Source of the DNA: Hydractinia symbiolongicarpus
Lineage: Eukaryota; Cnidaria; Hydrozoa; Anthoathecata; Hydractiniidae
Direction: 5' to 3'
DNA length: 64,000 bases
NCBI RefSeq assembly: GCF_029227915.1
Contig: NC_079879.1
Span: 27,720,501 to 27,784,500, forward strand
The notes beneath the pieces are model-generated. The model ran no database searches, was not told the DNA's origin, and was given only the letters and a program-made list of their open reading frames with translations. Every line of letters begins with the position of its first letter. Positions within the stretch are counted from its first letter, which is position 1. The position numbers and the translations under genes are program-made. Shown piece by piece: positions 19,744-28,613 of the stretch.

Positions 19744-20385
19744 ATGACAGATATTACTAAGCTTTATCCGCCTTTACCTTCTGCACCTCCGGGGGTACGG
19801 AGGAGGACAGTTCAAAAGTCTATAGACTGAAAATAATCGAAGAAGTGGAACAATACCTGCGGGCTGAGATTAAAGAGCGGGAAAAGCTCGCCAAAAAGTT
19901 TAAAATGCATTATACGTGGGTTAGATACATGGATCACGGGTTATTGGCGGTAAGTGTGATAACTTCAGGCGTTGGCATTGGTAGCATGCTATCTGGAATC
20001 GGCGTACGTTTAGCCGTGGCCATGGGTGGAATTACGATTGCCGTAGGGTTGGGGCAAACTGGTCTGCGGAATGCAGGGAAGAGACTGTAAAAGTAGGAAG
20101 CATGAAAGCATAAAATTACTGTCGGAAACCAAATTTAACTCTATCGTCGACTTGATCTCAAGAGCTGTGGACAATGGTGTGATTAGCGACCACGAGTTCA
20201 GCTTAATCATGCAGGAAAAGCAAAAATACATGCTGCTGAAGGAGCAAGCCCGACAACGAACACGCAACATCGTGGACTCTATCAACGAACGGGAGCGACA
20301 GCAGCTTGTCGCGAAATGACGTGAGGAGGCGAAAGATGAACTGCTCAAAAAACTACAATCTGCGCAGTATGTCAGCGGTATTTAG
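19744..20385 (+). pseudogene. Polinton membrane protein with helical flanks, frameshifted
   Basis: Starts with MTDITKLYPPLPSAPP in ATAAATATG context. A run of G near 19795 marks a frame change. The second frame has a helical segment (QYLRAEIKEREKLAKKFK) and then two hydrophobic segments (LLAVSVITSGVGIGSMLSGI and VRLAVAMGGITIAVGLG). A stop at 20088-20090 and a further frame change precede a helical tail (LLSETKFNSIVDLISRAVDN and ISDHEFSLIMQEKQKYMLLK). A TGA at 20317-20319 precedes the last codons, which end at 20385. Three or more lesions. A type of membrane protein I associate with cnidarian Polintons; role unknown. Confidence 0.55.
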
Positions 20386-20405
20386 AGGAACCACCCGCGT
20401 ATTCA

Positions 20406-20437
20406 TAATCTAGTGTGTTATTCAACATACTAGATTA
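20406..20437. terminator. Hairpin between convergent genes
   Basis: Arms TAATCTAGTGTGTT and AACATACTAGATTA match at 13 of 14 positions with a 4-nt loop. It sits between the plus-strand stop at 20385 and the minus-strand stop at 20507. Confidence 0.6.
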
Positions 20438-20506
20438 ATTGAGTAATTCCCAGTATCTGAGTCTATCAGCAGGTCTCCATCATGTATCACTCGTCTATGC
20501 TTCCCC

Positions 20507-20674
20507 CTAGGGTGCTATCATTGAACATGGTTCGCAGTAGGGTCCATCGGTTTGAGGGAAAGCATCCTTATATTTAATCTTACAAATCGCCTCGATAAGG
20601 GTGGCCTTATTCATGGTTGAAATGTTACAGATACCTAACGCCTTGGCCTCCTTTTTTAATTCATTAACGTTCAT
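20507..20674 (-). CDS. SAP/Rho-N-like small protein
   Basis: From ATG 20674 the protein begins MNVNELKKEAKALGICNIS and continues NKATLIEAICK. This is the helix-turn-helix layout of SAP or Rho-N type nucleic-acid-binding motifs (leucine-rich first helix, short loop, KATLIEAI second helix). A short tail with CEPC follows. 55 residues. The upstream Met at 20719 would extend it, but a hairpin lies between, so I prefer 20674. It follows the ssDNA-binding-like gene on the same strand, which fits a DNA-handling role. Intact. Confidence 0.55.
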   Translation of the reverse strand: MNVNELKKEAKALGICNISTMNKATLIEAICKIKYKDAFPQTDGPYCEPCSMIAP

Positions 20675-20678
20675 GTTT

Positions 20679-20712
20679 GTTTTGGTATGCTGGATCAACA
20701 ACATATCAAAAC
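20679..20712. terminator. Hairpin between ssDNA-binding-like and SAP-like genes
   Basis: Arms GTTTTGGTATG and CATATCAAAAC pair at 10 of 11 positions, the odd one a G-U in RNA, with a 12-nt loop. It follows the stop at 20722 and ends just before the ATG at 20674. Confidence 0.5.
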
Positions 20713-20721
20713 CTCTCACAT

Positions 20722-21334
20722 TTAGTCTACTACGACGAAGGATTCGTCATCAGAATCACTAAGATAGCGGGTGCCATAAAACTCGACAACCTTATACTTG
20801 CACTCCCCCAAGTAGGTTTGCATGTATTAATTTGAACTTTGCCTGTAAATGCCAGATAGCTTGATTATGGCGCTGCACATGCAGCTTTGTTTTAGTGGTA
20901 CTTTTTTGGAATGAAAATCAGTTCTGACTTTACCCTCCCACTCCTTCACTTTGGTGGTGAAGTATTTACCTTTTTTACAGGTGTGGAGAGGTGAAACAAT
21001 GACCCTCCAAGGACTCTACCTTGGTCAGGATACTCTAATACTTCTCTAGCCACTCGGGATGGTTATAGATATCGAATGACATGGTAAGAGAGCAGCCCTT
21101 ATCATAACGCGAGGCACCATCGGAATAGAGCTTTTTGGGTGTTTTGATCAATAGAGGGGATAACTTGTTGTCACTATTTTTATAGACAATAACGAAACTT
21201 TCATCTTTACCCTTGTTTGCTGGAGTAGCATCGCTTAGCACGATATTTCCAATATTTACCTCTTTAATATTTAGTGGAGTCGCTTAACCATAAAAGTCTC
21301 TTGAATTAACATTCTCATTACCGAATTTGAACAT
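20722..21334 (-). pseudogene. Putative single-stranded DNA-binding protein (giant-virus DUF5871-like)
   Basis: About 200 codons from ATG 21334. Visible parts: SFVIVYKNSDNKLSPLLIKT with TPKKLY, a CSLTMSFDIYN strand, then EWEGKVRTDFHSKKVP, MCSAIIKLSGIY, LGECKYKVVEFYG and an acidic tail YLSDSDDES. This layout (Q/K-TP motif, L-x-LSF strand, EECKYK-like strand, acidic C-terminus) matches a family of proteins in large DNA viruses proposed to bind ssDNA. Breaks: in-frame TAA at 21284-21286, TAG at 21035-21037, a frame change near 20960 and a TAA near 20830. A partner for the polymerase is expected from the family. Confidence 0.5.
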
Positions 21335-21356
21335 CTTTTATTTATGGATGTTCAAA
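21326..21356. terminator. 10-bp perfect hairpin after the Cys-rich peptide gene
   Basis: Arms TTTGAACATC and GATGTTCAAA with an 11-nt loop. It starts 6 bases after the stop of the Cys-rich peptide gene and overlaps the ATG (21332-21334) of the following minus-strand gene. Confidence 0.55.
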
Positions 21357-21362
21357 CTACAA

Positions 21363-21491
21363 CTAGGGTTTGTTACAGGTACAGCTTCCACCAGTACAGC
21401 ATTTTACCTTGTATAAGAAGCCTCCGTTGGCATTGCAGGCACCGGTCGTATTCGTCGAGTATTCGTTCACACTATCGTATTGTTCATTCAT
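21363..21491 (-). CDS. Small Cys-rich peptide, 42 residues
   Basis: ATG 21489-21491 lies 3 bases after the stop of the repeat-protein gene, within TAAATAAACGATG. The peptide starts MNEQYDSVNEYSTNTTGACN and ends CCTGGSCTCNKP. There are five cysteines in the last 24 residues, with a vicinal pair and a closing C-x-C. No signal peptide, so it would act in the cytosol or nucleus; a metal knuckle (zinc or other) is more likely than a secreted disulfide toxin. A hairpin follows the stop. It is intact in a decayed element. No family recognised. A chance frame of 43 codons cannot be excluded, but the tight linkage and composition argue for a gene. Confidence 0.5.
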   Translation of the reverse strand: MNEQYDSVNEYSTNTTGACNANGGFLYKVKCCTGGSCTCNKP

Positions 21492-21494
21492 CGT

Positions 21495-22289
21495 TTATTT
21501 ACTCCACAAGACCTCAAGGTCCGCTTTTTCGTCCTCTGAAAAACACCAGTCTATGGCCCTGTCAGGATGCCATGTCTTTGAAAGCAAATCCTCCTTAATC
21601 CTAGCCTTCTCCGCTTTCCGCTGATGATAGGCTTCGAGCAATTGAGGATAAATATTATCCTTTTGCATTTTCCGAGTTATGAACCAGTGCGGAACATACT
21701 GCAGCAGCCAGTCCCTCCCTTGAATAGCCATGACGCACATATCTTTTGTCTTTAAATGATCTGGTACATTCCCGAGTGCTCTGGGATCCTCTTGAACCAC
21801 CCATTTACACATTTCCCGGGTTTTGAAACGTTCGGGAACAAACTCAAATAGGATGTAATACCGTTTAACTGCCCCGGCACACATTTCTTGGGTCTTGAAA
21901 TGATCTAGTACATTCTGAAGCACTAGCGGATCTGCTTGAACCGCCATCGTACACATTTCTTGAGTTATGAAATGATCCGGAACATACTGTAGTGCCCAGG
22001 GCACTTTTTCAACCATCCAGTTACACATTTCCCGGGTCTTTAAATGATCCGGGATATTCACAAATGTGGTAATATATCCCTCTTTAGATATGTCATACAT
22101 GAAATCCGTCCTAAGATGATCCGGCACATAATTATACATATGAGCCTCCTTTTGAAATGCTCTGGTACACATTTCTTGGGTCTTGAAATGGTCTGGAACA
22201 TACTGTAGTGCCCAGGGTATTTCTTCAACCACTGCGCTACACATTTCGTGGGTCTTAATATCATCGGGAATATTTCTAAACCAACTCAT
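21495..22289 (-). CDS. Intact DUF4116-like repeat protein
   Basis: 264 residues with no lesion. It has about seven repeats of 30-35 residues of the form VPDHFKTQEMC followed by a helix ending in a Leu-Gln-Tyr-like step, e.g. at residues 30-41, 95-106 and 128-139. Each gives a pair of helices, as in the DUF4116 repeats abundant in giant viruses. A C-terminal motif WHPDRAIDWCFSEDEKADLE follows. It is the first minus-strand gene inside the right end of the Polinton, and the small Cys-rich gene follows 3 bases later. An alpha-solenoid that binds proteins is likely. Its integrity contrasts with its neighbours and suggests younger age, recent gain or retained use. Confidence 0.65.
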   Translation of the reverse strand: MSWFRNIPDDIKTHEMCSAVVEEIPWALQYVPDHFKTQEMCTRAFQKEAHMYNYVPDHLRTDFMYDISKEGYITTFVNIPDHLKTREMCNWMVEKVPWALQYVPDHFITQEMCTMAVQADPLVLQNVLDHFKTQEMCAGAVKRYYILFEFVPERFKTREMCKWVVQEDPRALGNVPDHLKTKDMCVMAIQGRDWLLQYVPHWFITRKMQKDNIYPQLLEAYHQRKAEKARIKEDLLSKTWHPDRAIDWCFSEDEKADLEVLWSK

Positions 22290-22536
22290 ATTGTTTTTTA
22301 TAGGTCGATTTCAACTATCATTTTTCTGATGCGGTTGCATTTTGAGTATAGGAATTTCCTTACTCAATTCTTTTTTTGTTGATGTCAGCAATATTCCCGT
22401 TGGTCGCTATTGCGCATGCGTTGGATTTTATCGGTATTTTCAGGAATTCCCGGATTCGGGTGATTTCGGATTTCGGGAATTTAGGGAATTTCCCTTGTCG
22501 TCGTCGTCGACTGTCCCAGAACGAACATTTTGTTAT

Positions 22537-22766
22537 CTCTATTCCACCCGTTTCCAAGTTATTTAGCCTTAAATTTAAAAGTGCAATGCAATTGCTTCAC
22601 TAATCTTAATATACTTTCCTTTGACGTCATTATTGCTTTAACGTTAAAGTTTGCTAATTTACAGAAGAAGTTTATAGGCGATTTTTTATAGACTTTATCA
22701 AATAAATTTTATCCACTTTGCAAAAGTCACAGACAGACAGACAGAACTCGCGTATTATTATAAGAG
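22537..22766 (-). mobile_element. Helitron-like fragment, 5' part
   Basis: On the minus strand it opens with TCTTATAATAATACGCGAGT and a TCTGTCTG run, like the family 1 starts at 49948 and 63542. It then shares a body with them (GACGTCA, AACTTGGAAACG in rc form). It abuts the right Polinton inverted repeat. With the 3' part at 6780-7420 in the same orientation it may be the other half of one element that the Polinton entered. Confidence 0.5.
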
Positions 22767-23196
22767 ATATTTAACGATATTATACAAGTGTATCCTGGCC
22801 TAAAGGAAAAGAAAACTGTATAAAGTTTAAAAAACTTAATAGAAAAACAAAGTTAAAAAAATTTGTCCAAAGTCAAATTTTCTGTTGGAGTGATTTTTTC
22901 GTCGCCAGAAATTAATTTTCGTGAACTGATAAACCGATTAGTTTTATTGTACTGTGAAAATACGAAATCATAGATTCCGACACTTATTCTTTCCTACTTT
23001 TCGCGTTACTACGAAAGTTTTGCAATCAACAAAGTTATATTTACAATTATTGTTTTAATATGATAAATTTAAAACAAAATTCAGTTTTGTGTGATCTTAT
23101 ATTTTGTTGTATCAATAGCAGACTTTCTCCTTGATTTTTTCTCCAGTGTAACTTCCGCTTGATACTCATAACACCCATTCAAAGTAAATGCAATTC
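22767..23196. other. Intergenic, no gene seen
   Basis: AT-rich 3' flank of the first IL-17-like gene. I see no other feature. Confidence 0.4.
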
Positions 23197-24966
23197 TTAC
23201 AAGAACATTTCCATTAAATCGCCTTTGATAATTTGACATGAGCATGATTTTGTTATCGGCAAATGTATTGTCCACCAGTAGTCAATATACTTCAATCCTT
23301 TTTCGTGTGCATCGTACAGTACAGGTGTGCTTGCAGTATTCATCACGCAATTTCCTCCTCCCTGCAGACACGAGTAATCGCCATTTCGATGGCATGTAAC
23401 ATACGTGTGATAACGCGGAAGGTATCTAAATAGGACAAGAAAGATATAGTCACTGTTTATATAATTAGTTTTTTGTGTTTACTTTGAATTTGAATATTGA
23501 CAACGTGAGTTTTAAAACCTTAGTAACATCTGTTATGTGATATTTGTACATTATTTTGTTACTTGGTATTCTGTTTATTATTCTGTTATTGAGTTAACAA
23601 AGTTTTAATAGCAGTGTAAGCACAGTTGTGTTCTTTAGGTTCTACTATTTTTTTTTTTATTATAATTTTTTTTTTTGATAAAGTTGGACTAATCATTTGT
23701 CGAACATTTACTATTAAAAACATCAAGTGTTTGTAGTTAAACGACATTGATCTTTTTAGCAACCATGTTTATTCTATCGAAAATCGTTTTGTTTTTGTTT
23801 TTGTACATTATAACTTTGCTTCAATTTTGCTACATTTAATTTTCAAGTTTAAAATATATACACCTTTGCTCGTGTAAATAGTTGCATGTTACTTTTTATT
23901 GCAACCATTACCTCATTTTTGGAATATTCTAGAATAACTTGAAGGTAGGATACCAATGTGTTTGCAGTGAGACCAAATTATAATTTTTATTTCCTATCAC
24001 ATAATAGACCTGTACATAGTTTTACAAAGGCGCATTTCCTCTCCAATAGACGTTTTCTTTCAGAAATAATGTGTTTTTAAAACTCGATAGGTTAATATGC
24101 TTCTTTGCTATTCTTGGGGGTAAGTTCACATCATTTTAATCTTTAGATTGTAACAGGATGTTATTTGTTGCTGAAAAAAAACAAATCCCGTTAAAATTTG
24201 GAATGACTTACTTTGGTGACAATGTAATAGTGTACACACACATGTGACACATTGACAATGTATTGTTGACGCTCTTTCTTCCTTTAGGCTCACAATATCT
24301 TAAATGATACGTTGTTCCATGTGGCAAATTTCCAAAGGTTATTTGCGCTGGGTTTACATTTCCAAAGGTTATTTGTGCTGGGTTTACATTTCTACCTGTT
24401 AAATAAATTAAATTTCATAAAATATGTATTTAATATTCACGTGCTTACGTTTTAGCAAAATCTGAAAACAATTGCGGCATCAGTTAAAAAGAATAAGATT
24501 TAAGCAAAAAGCTTCCCAACCATTCTTGTTTTGTATCCAATGCTATTTCTAAGTGAAAGGGATTCACTTTTTCTTCTTTCTATGAAATTAAATAGCAATA
24601 TGTAACAGCATACCGATTGAAAGAAAAACGTAAGAGACTGCTACCTCTATTCTTACACTTCTGATGTCGCCGTAAATACCTTCTCAGTCCTCTTTTACGA
24701 GCTCGAACCAATTTTCTTGTTAATACGAGTTCATATTTTGTGTAAGGTCTGTGGCAAACGTTGTATTTTGCCTTCCTGGAATATCTGCGCTTCTCCAAAG
24801 CCAGTCTTCCTAATGGACCAAGATAAAAATGTCCCAGATAGGCAGGTGTTCTGATACCTCCTTGATTGTCCTCATAACTTTTACCATCAGCAGCAGTCTT
24901 TTGAAAGTGCATTTCACAGAAGCACATGCAGGTTAGAATAAAGCAATGTAAAATTCTTAATTTCAT
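23197..24966 (-). CDS. IL-17-like secreted cytokine, copy A
   Basis: Three exons: 24645-24966, 24212-24395 and 23197-23425 (244 residues). Introns are phase 1 then phase 2, with donors GTAGCAG and GTAAGTC and acceptors AACAG and TTTAG. The start MKLRILHCFILTCMCFC is a signal peptide. Exon 1 ends with a Cys-x32-Cys basic helix (CHRPYTKYEL to HQKC). Exon 2 has C-x14-C-x2-C. Exon 3 has C-x7-C-x6-C-x34-C-x-C (TKSCSC). In IL-17 a Trp, 19 residues, then a Cys, with a Pro at the twelfth, mark the core. Here C-x19-C with LPR keeps that register, and C-x-C matches the closing pair. The frame is intact. Exon 2 carries a 30-bp in-frame duplication. It probably signals outside the cell through an IL-17-type receptor. 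Confidence 0.7.
24328..24387 (-). repeat. In-frame 30-bp tandem duplication in copy A exon 2
   Basis: Units 24328-24357 and 24358-24387 differ at one base. They encode the decapeptide NVNPAQITFG twice. The other three copies lack it. It lies before the first exon 2 cysteine, in a variable linker, so it should be tolerated. Confidence 0.8.
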
Positions 24967-26772
24967 CCTTCTACTGCAGCTAAACAAAAATGTAAAACGT
25001 TATTTGTACCAGAGCCTCTTTACCTTATATTATTACCGACGTTTGTTTTACCAAGCTCATTATGCTATCTTCGAGAGTAATACGTTACTTATTGATCATT
25101 TTTTTGTTTTGTATTTGTTCTTTTTAAAGAACATTCGAGTTATATTATAGAAATCGATTTTAGAGAGTCGACTGACTTACAAAATTTTGAATTTAAAATA
25201 TTGAATTTAATGAGTTAAATTAGAAGAGGGTCATACAAGATTAAATTTGTAAAATTTGTTTAATACATTTCGAAAAAAGTCTTTGATACATAGGTTGCGT
25301 ATCACCTACTTAACATATTTGAAATGAAAAAACGCTCAAAAATCCGATTTTTCCTAATTTTTGGGTAGTATCTGAATAAATCGGAAAATCGGATTAATCA
25401 CGTATCCAAAATTTACAGGATGATTACCCTTGACGAAATAAGGTAGTATTGTAAGTTTGAGTTCTAAGGATAGTTCTATAAAAATTTTCATAATATGTTC
25501 GAAGAATAAGGTTAAAATTCAGTATCAGTACAAACAGGATTAACTAAAAGTGTACTAATTCAATATTTTTTTTATTCATAGAATTTTGGGGGACCTATTC
25601 ACAATTTTTTTTTCCACAATTTTTCTTTATGCGAACAATTATACATATATTCTTACGTATATTTCCCAGTAAAAAAATGTCTAATCATGAGAAAGATTAT
25701 GTCTACGCTCGGCTAAGCCCCTTTTAAATTCAATTTTTTATCAATGAAAAGTTTTGTGAGGGGTATAAAAAAGATATTCTCAAGTCTTTTTATACCGTGT
25801 GCAGCACATGACAGATATGTAATATTCATCTTCGCCAAAATTGGTATATTGAAACACTGTTCTCGTTTAGAACTTATTATTTGAATCGTGCTGTTCACAT
25901 CAATGTTACATGACTTATATCATGGCATTTCCAGACTTTTTCTAACCGACTTTAACAAATCTTCAGTTCAGTTGTTTGCCTGTTTGCAAAAATTGTAAGT
26001 ATGTGTAAGTGTAATATTATTTTTATTATTTGTATTGTAATTCAAAGAAAAGTTGTATCTATTAAATACGCGTTCACTATCATCATAATTTTCAATGACT
26101 TTTTTGATTTAAAGGTTTTCAAGATCTTCTTTAAATTTTTGGATTTTATTAAAACTCTCTTTATAGAATCTTAAGGGCCTTAAAAAAGCAATAAACGCTT
26201 TATATACAAGTATTTGCTTTAAATGCTAATTAAATACGGTCAGATTGATTGCTAGGGTGGATGCCTTTCAGGCTAAAAGATCAAATTTGACCTATGCCTG
26301 TGTAATACTATAACGTAAGAACATCATGTTAATAAGAGCGGGAACAAATTTACACTACCAGCCATGTAGTAAGAATGCGTAAGAGGAATACATGTATGGA
26401 TTATGCATTCGATGGTGAAGATTTACACTCAACTAGCGTTTAGAGCAATTAAAGTAAATAACATTATTGTTATATAACTTATTACTTCAGAAAAGACGTC
26501 CTTCAAAATAAACAACAAATCATTTCATATAAATCTCTCTATTGGAGTAAGATAGATGCCTAACACCCTCCTCCGTACTTTTTTTCTGCAAGGTAAATAT
26601 GTAACCAGTAGTGGTTAGTCGTATAAATACCACGGGAACCTGCCCATCGCAGCAAATCATATAAAATATGTCGAATTTATTATATGTAGCACGACTATTT
26701 CGTGCGTGGTTTTGCACGACCTAACTTTGGCCAACAGACAAACAACGTAAGTGGAGTTACGCCGCTTTCTTG
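24967..26772. other. AT-rich stretch, no gene seen
   Basis: Upstream region of copy A. It must hold its promoter, but I cannot point to a core element. No coding sequence or repeat I can support. Confidence 0.4.
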
Positions 26773-26953
26773 TCTCTTTAATAATAGCCGTCGTCTGTCT
26801 GTGTGTCCGCGAAAGCCGCGTCCCGTAACGGAAACACGAAATTTTTAAAATGCGCACCAATACCAAATGCTATATATTTTTGTCCACTTTGTTGCAACGG
26901 GTAAATTTAAAGAACGGGCGACCCCGTGGATTTTTCCACGGGCTAACGACTAG
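26773..26953 (+). mobile_element. Short Helitron-like derivative
   Basis: Opens TCTCTTTAATAATAGCCGTC and ends with hairpin CCCGTGGATTTTTCCACGGG, spacer CTAACGA, then CTAG before T. Only 181 bp, an internal deletion product. Its 3' end is joined directly to the next element. Confidence 0.6.
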
Positions 26954-28613
26954 TTTCTATTATAATAGCCGTATTATGTCTGTCTCGCAACATGGCGGAG
27001 CAAGTAGCGAGACATACGAAAAATCCCCGCGGCCCTGCAGCTTTATTTCGGATCCACGGCAGAAATCGTTTTTACCGGCTTTGTTTTGATCGCTTACGCG
27101 TAATAGACCAATCACGAGGCTCCATTTTCACTAATGACCAATCCTAGTGCTTCGCGGCCTCAACACGCCAATGGAGGAAACATGCTACCCCTACAAAGGT
27201 CATTTTGGTTTGGAAGTGATGGCTTGAAATTTGTATGTCTCCTTTTGATCCCTTTTTCTTCTGAGTACTTTGTATCCTATAGGATTATTTAGTTTCTGTG
27301 TGTTTTCACATGTTAAGTTGAGTATAACATGACGTTTTCTAGCCATGTATAAATCTTAAACAAAACAATTTTAAGTGCTTAGCTAGCTACAAAACGTACA
27401 TTTTGAGGCAGTTAACTGTAGCTATCTTTATTTTTATTCCTATTCTTTTAAAGTTTTTTTCAGTTCGGTATATTGTTACTTATTTTTAAGTTGGGCCTAC
27501 CCAGCTTGGAGAAAAGAATACGGAAGGAGAAACAACTTCGTTTCTGTACGCTTTAAATGTATTGAATTTTCTATTGTTTTTAATTTTAAAAGAATCAGTG
27601 CGTGAGGTGCTCGACCGAGTCTTTTTCGCAAAAAAATGATCAAATTCCATATTCTCCTTTAATAGGGGCTAACTTTTTTCTATTGAAATCTGACTGTAAC
27701 ACGCCGCAGGCACGTGATATTTGTATGGAAAGTGTGCCTAATATAAGTCGGTAAACATTTTGTTTACAAAAGTGTCGAGCATGTGCTTCTTCGCTAATTA
27801 TTTTAACATAAGAACAAAAGAAATTTTACCGATTTCAATATGGCTTCTTGTTTTGATAAAATTATCAAACTCATCATCAAATTATCTAATTGTCTTTATA
27901 ACCAATCATAGTTGCGAATTGTTATTCACGAATAATTTAATCACACAACCGCCAAAATTTCAAATTAAGTTTCTATACAGACACCTGCTAGAACCTCACG
28001 CAGTGTTTCAATAGAATTAAAAGAGTTGTTTCTCCTTCCGTATTTTTTCCTTCAAGTACCTAGCTAGCTCCTTTTAGCTACCTCTGGCTAAAAAGTGAAA
28101 GTAGCTAAATGCAGTTTGGCTGCAACACAATTCTTAATTCTTATGCTAAATGCAGTTAGGCAGCTACCAATTTTGTTACTGCTATGAAAGCTTATGCTGA
28201 AAAATAAAATTGCTGAGTATATATTTTTTTAACTGAACTTGATAACGACAGGCGGTTTCCTGATTTTCATTCCTAACCCTAACCCTAACGTTAACCTTTA
28301 CTGAAACTTATTTCGGAAAATAAAATAAAATTGACCAATTGTTTTTCCTATAACGGGGTAACAAATGGTTGTAAATTGTGTTTTTATCTTGGCTAAAGTT
28401 GCAGTAGAGTTGTATTTTAAACATACACTACAGTCGAAACACTATAGTGTTGTGTGCGCTTTACTCAATTAACGACATACTGCATACTTGTACTAAAGCG
28501 CTCCACCTGACCATGTCATATGGTTTGCGGTTCTTATTAAGCGCTTCTTAGGGCGTTCAACAACAGTTACTTTTGGCTTACCCCGGCGTTTCGACGCCGG
28601 GTTTGCCGGCTAG
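26954..28613 (+). mobile_element. Non-autonomous Helitron-like element, family 2
   Basis: Starts TTTCTATTATAATAGCCGT immediately after the CTAG of the previous element. It ends with the hairpin CCCGGCGT-TTCG-ACGCCGGG, spacer TTTGCCGG, CTAG and a T. The stem is 8 bp with a TTCG loop. The 1.66-kb body is AT-rich, has no gene, and contains a telomere-like tract. It shares its 3' third with 33366-34329 and the element ending at 39943. Confidence 0.65.
28272..28290 (+). repeat. Short telomere-type repeat (CCCTAA)n
   Basis: Three units of CCTAACCCTAACCCTAACG inside the Helitron-like element. It may be an interstitial tract captured by the element. It fits TTAGGG telomeres, as in most animals. Confidence 0.7.

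Larger units (their letters stand above)
7421..22531 (+). mobile_element. Polinton/Maverick element, decayed
   Basis: A 15.1-kb block holds the Polinton hallmark set: protein-primed polymerase B, retroviral-type integrase, packaging ATPase, major capsid protein and likely minor capsid protein. It is bracketed by an inverted repeat at 7421-7452 and 22500-22531 (29 of 32 match; shared core ACAGTCGACGACGAC), possibly a few bases longer outward. Polintons usually run 15-20 kb with longer terminal repeats, so these may be remnants or internal edges. I found no 6-bp target duplication and no adenain-like protease. Stops and frameshifts hit many genes, so it cannot work as a unit. GC content is visibly above the flanks. 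Confidence 0.8.

Noticed and set aside
7421-22531. Adenain-like maturation protease expected in Polintons
   Set aside because: I looked for a His-Glu-Cys protease layout in all frames and found none. It may be deleted or too decayed.
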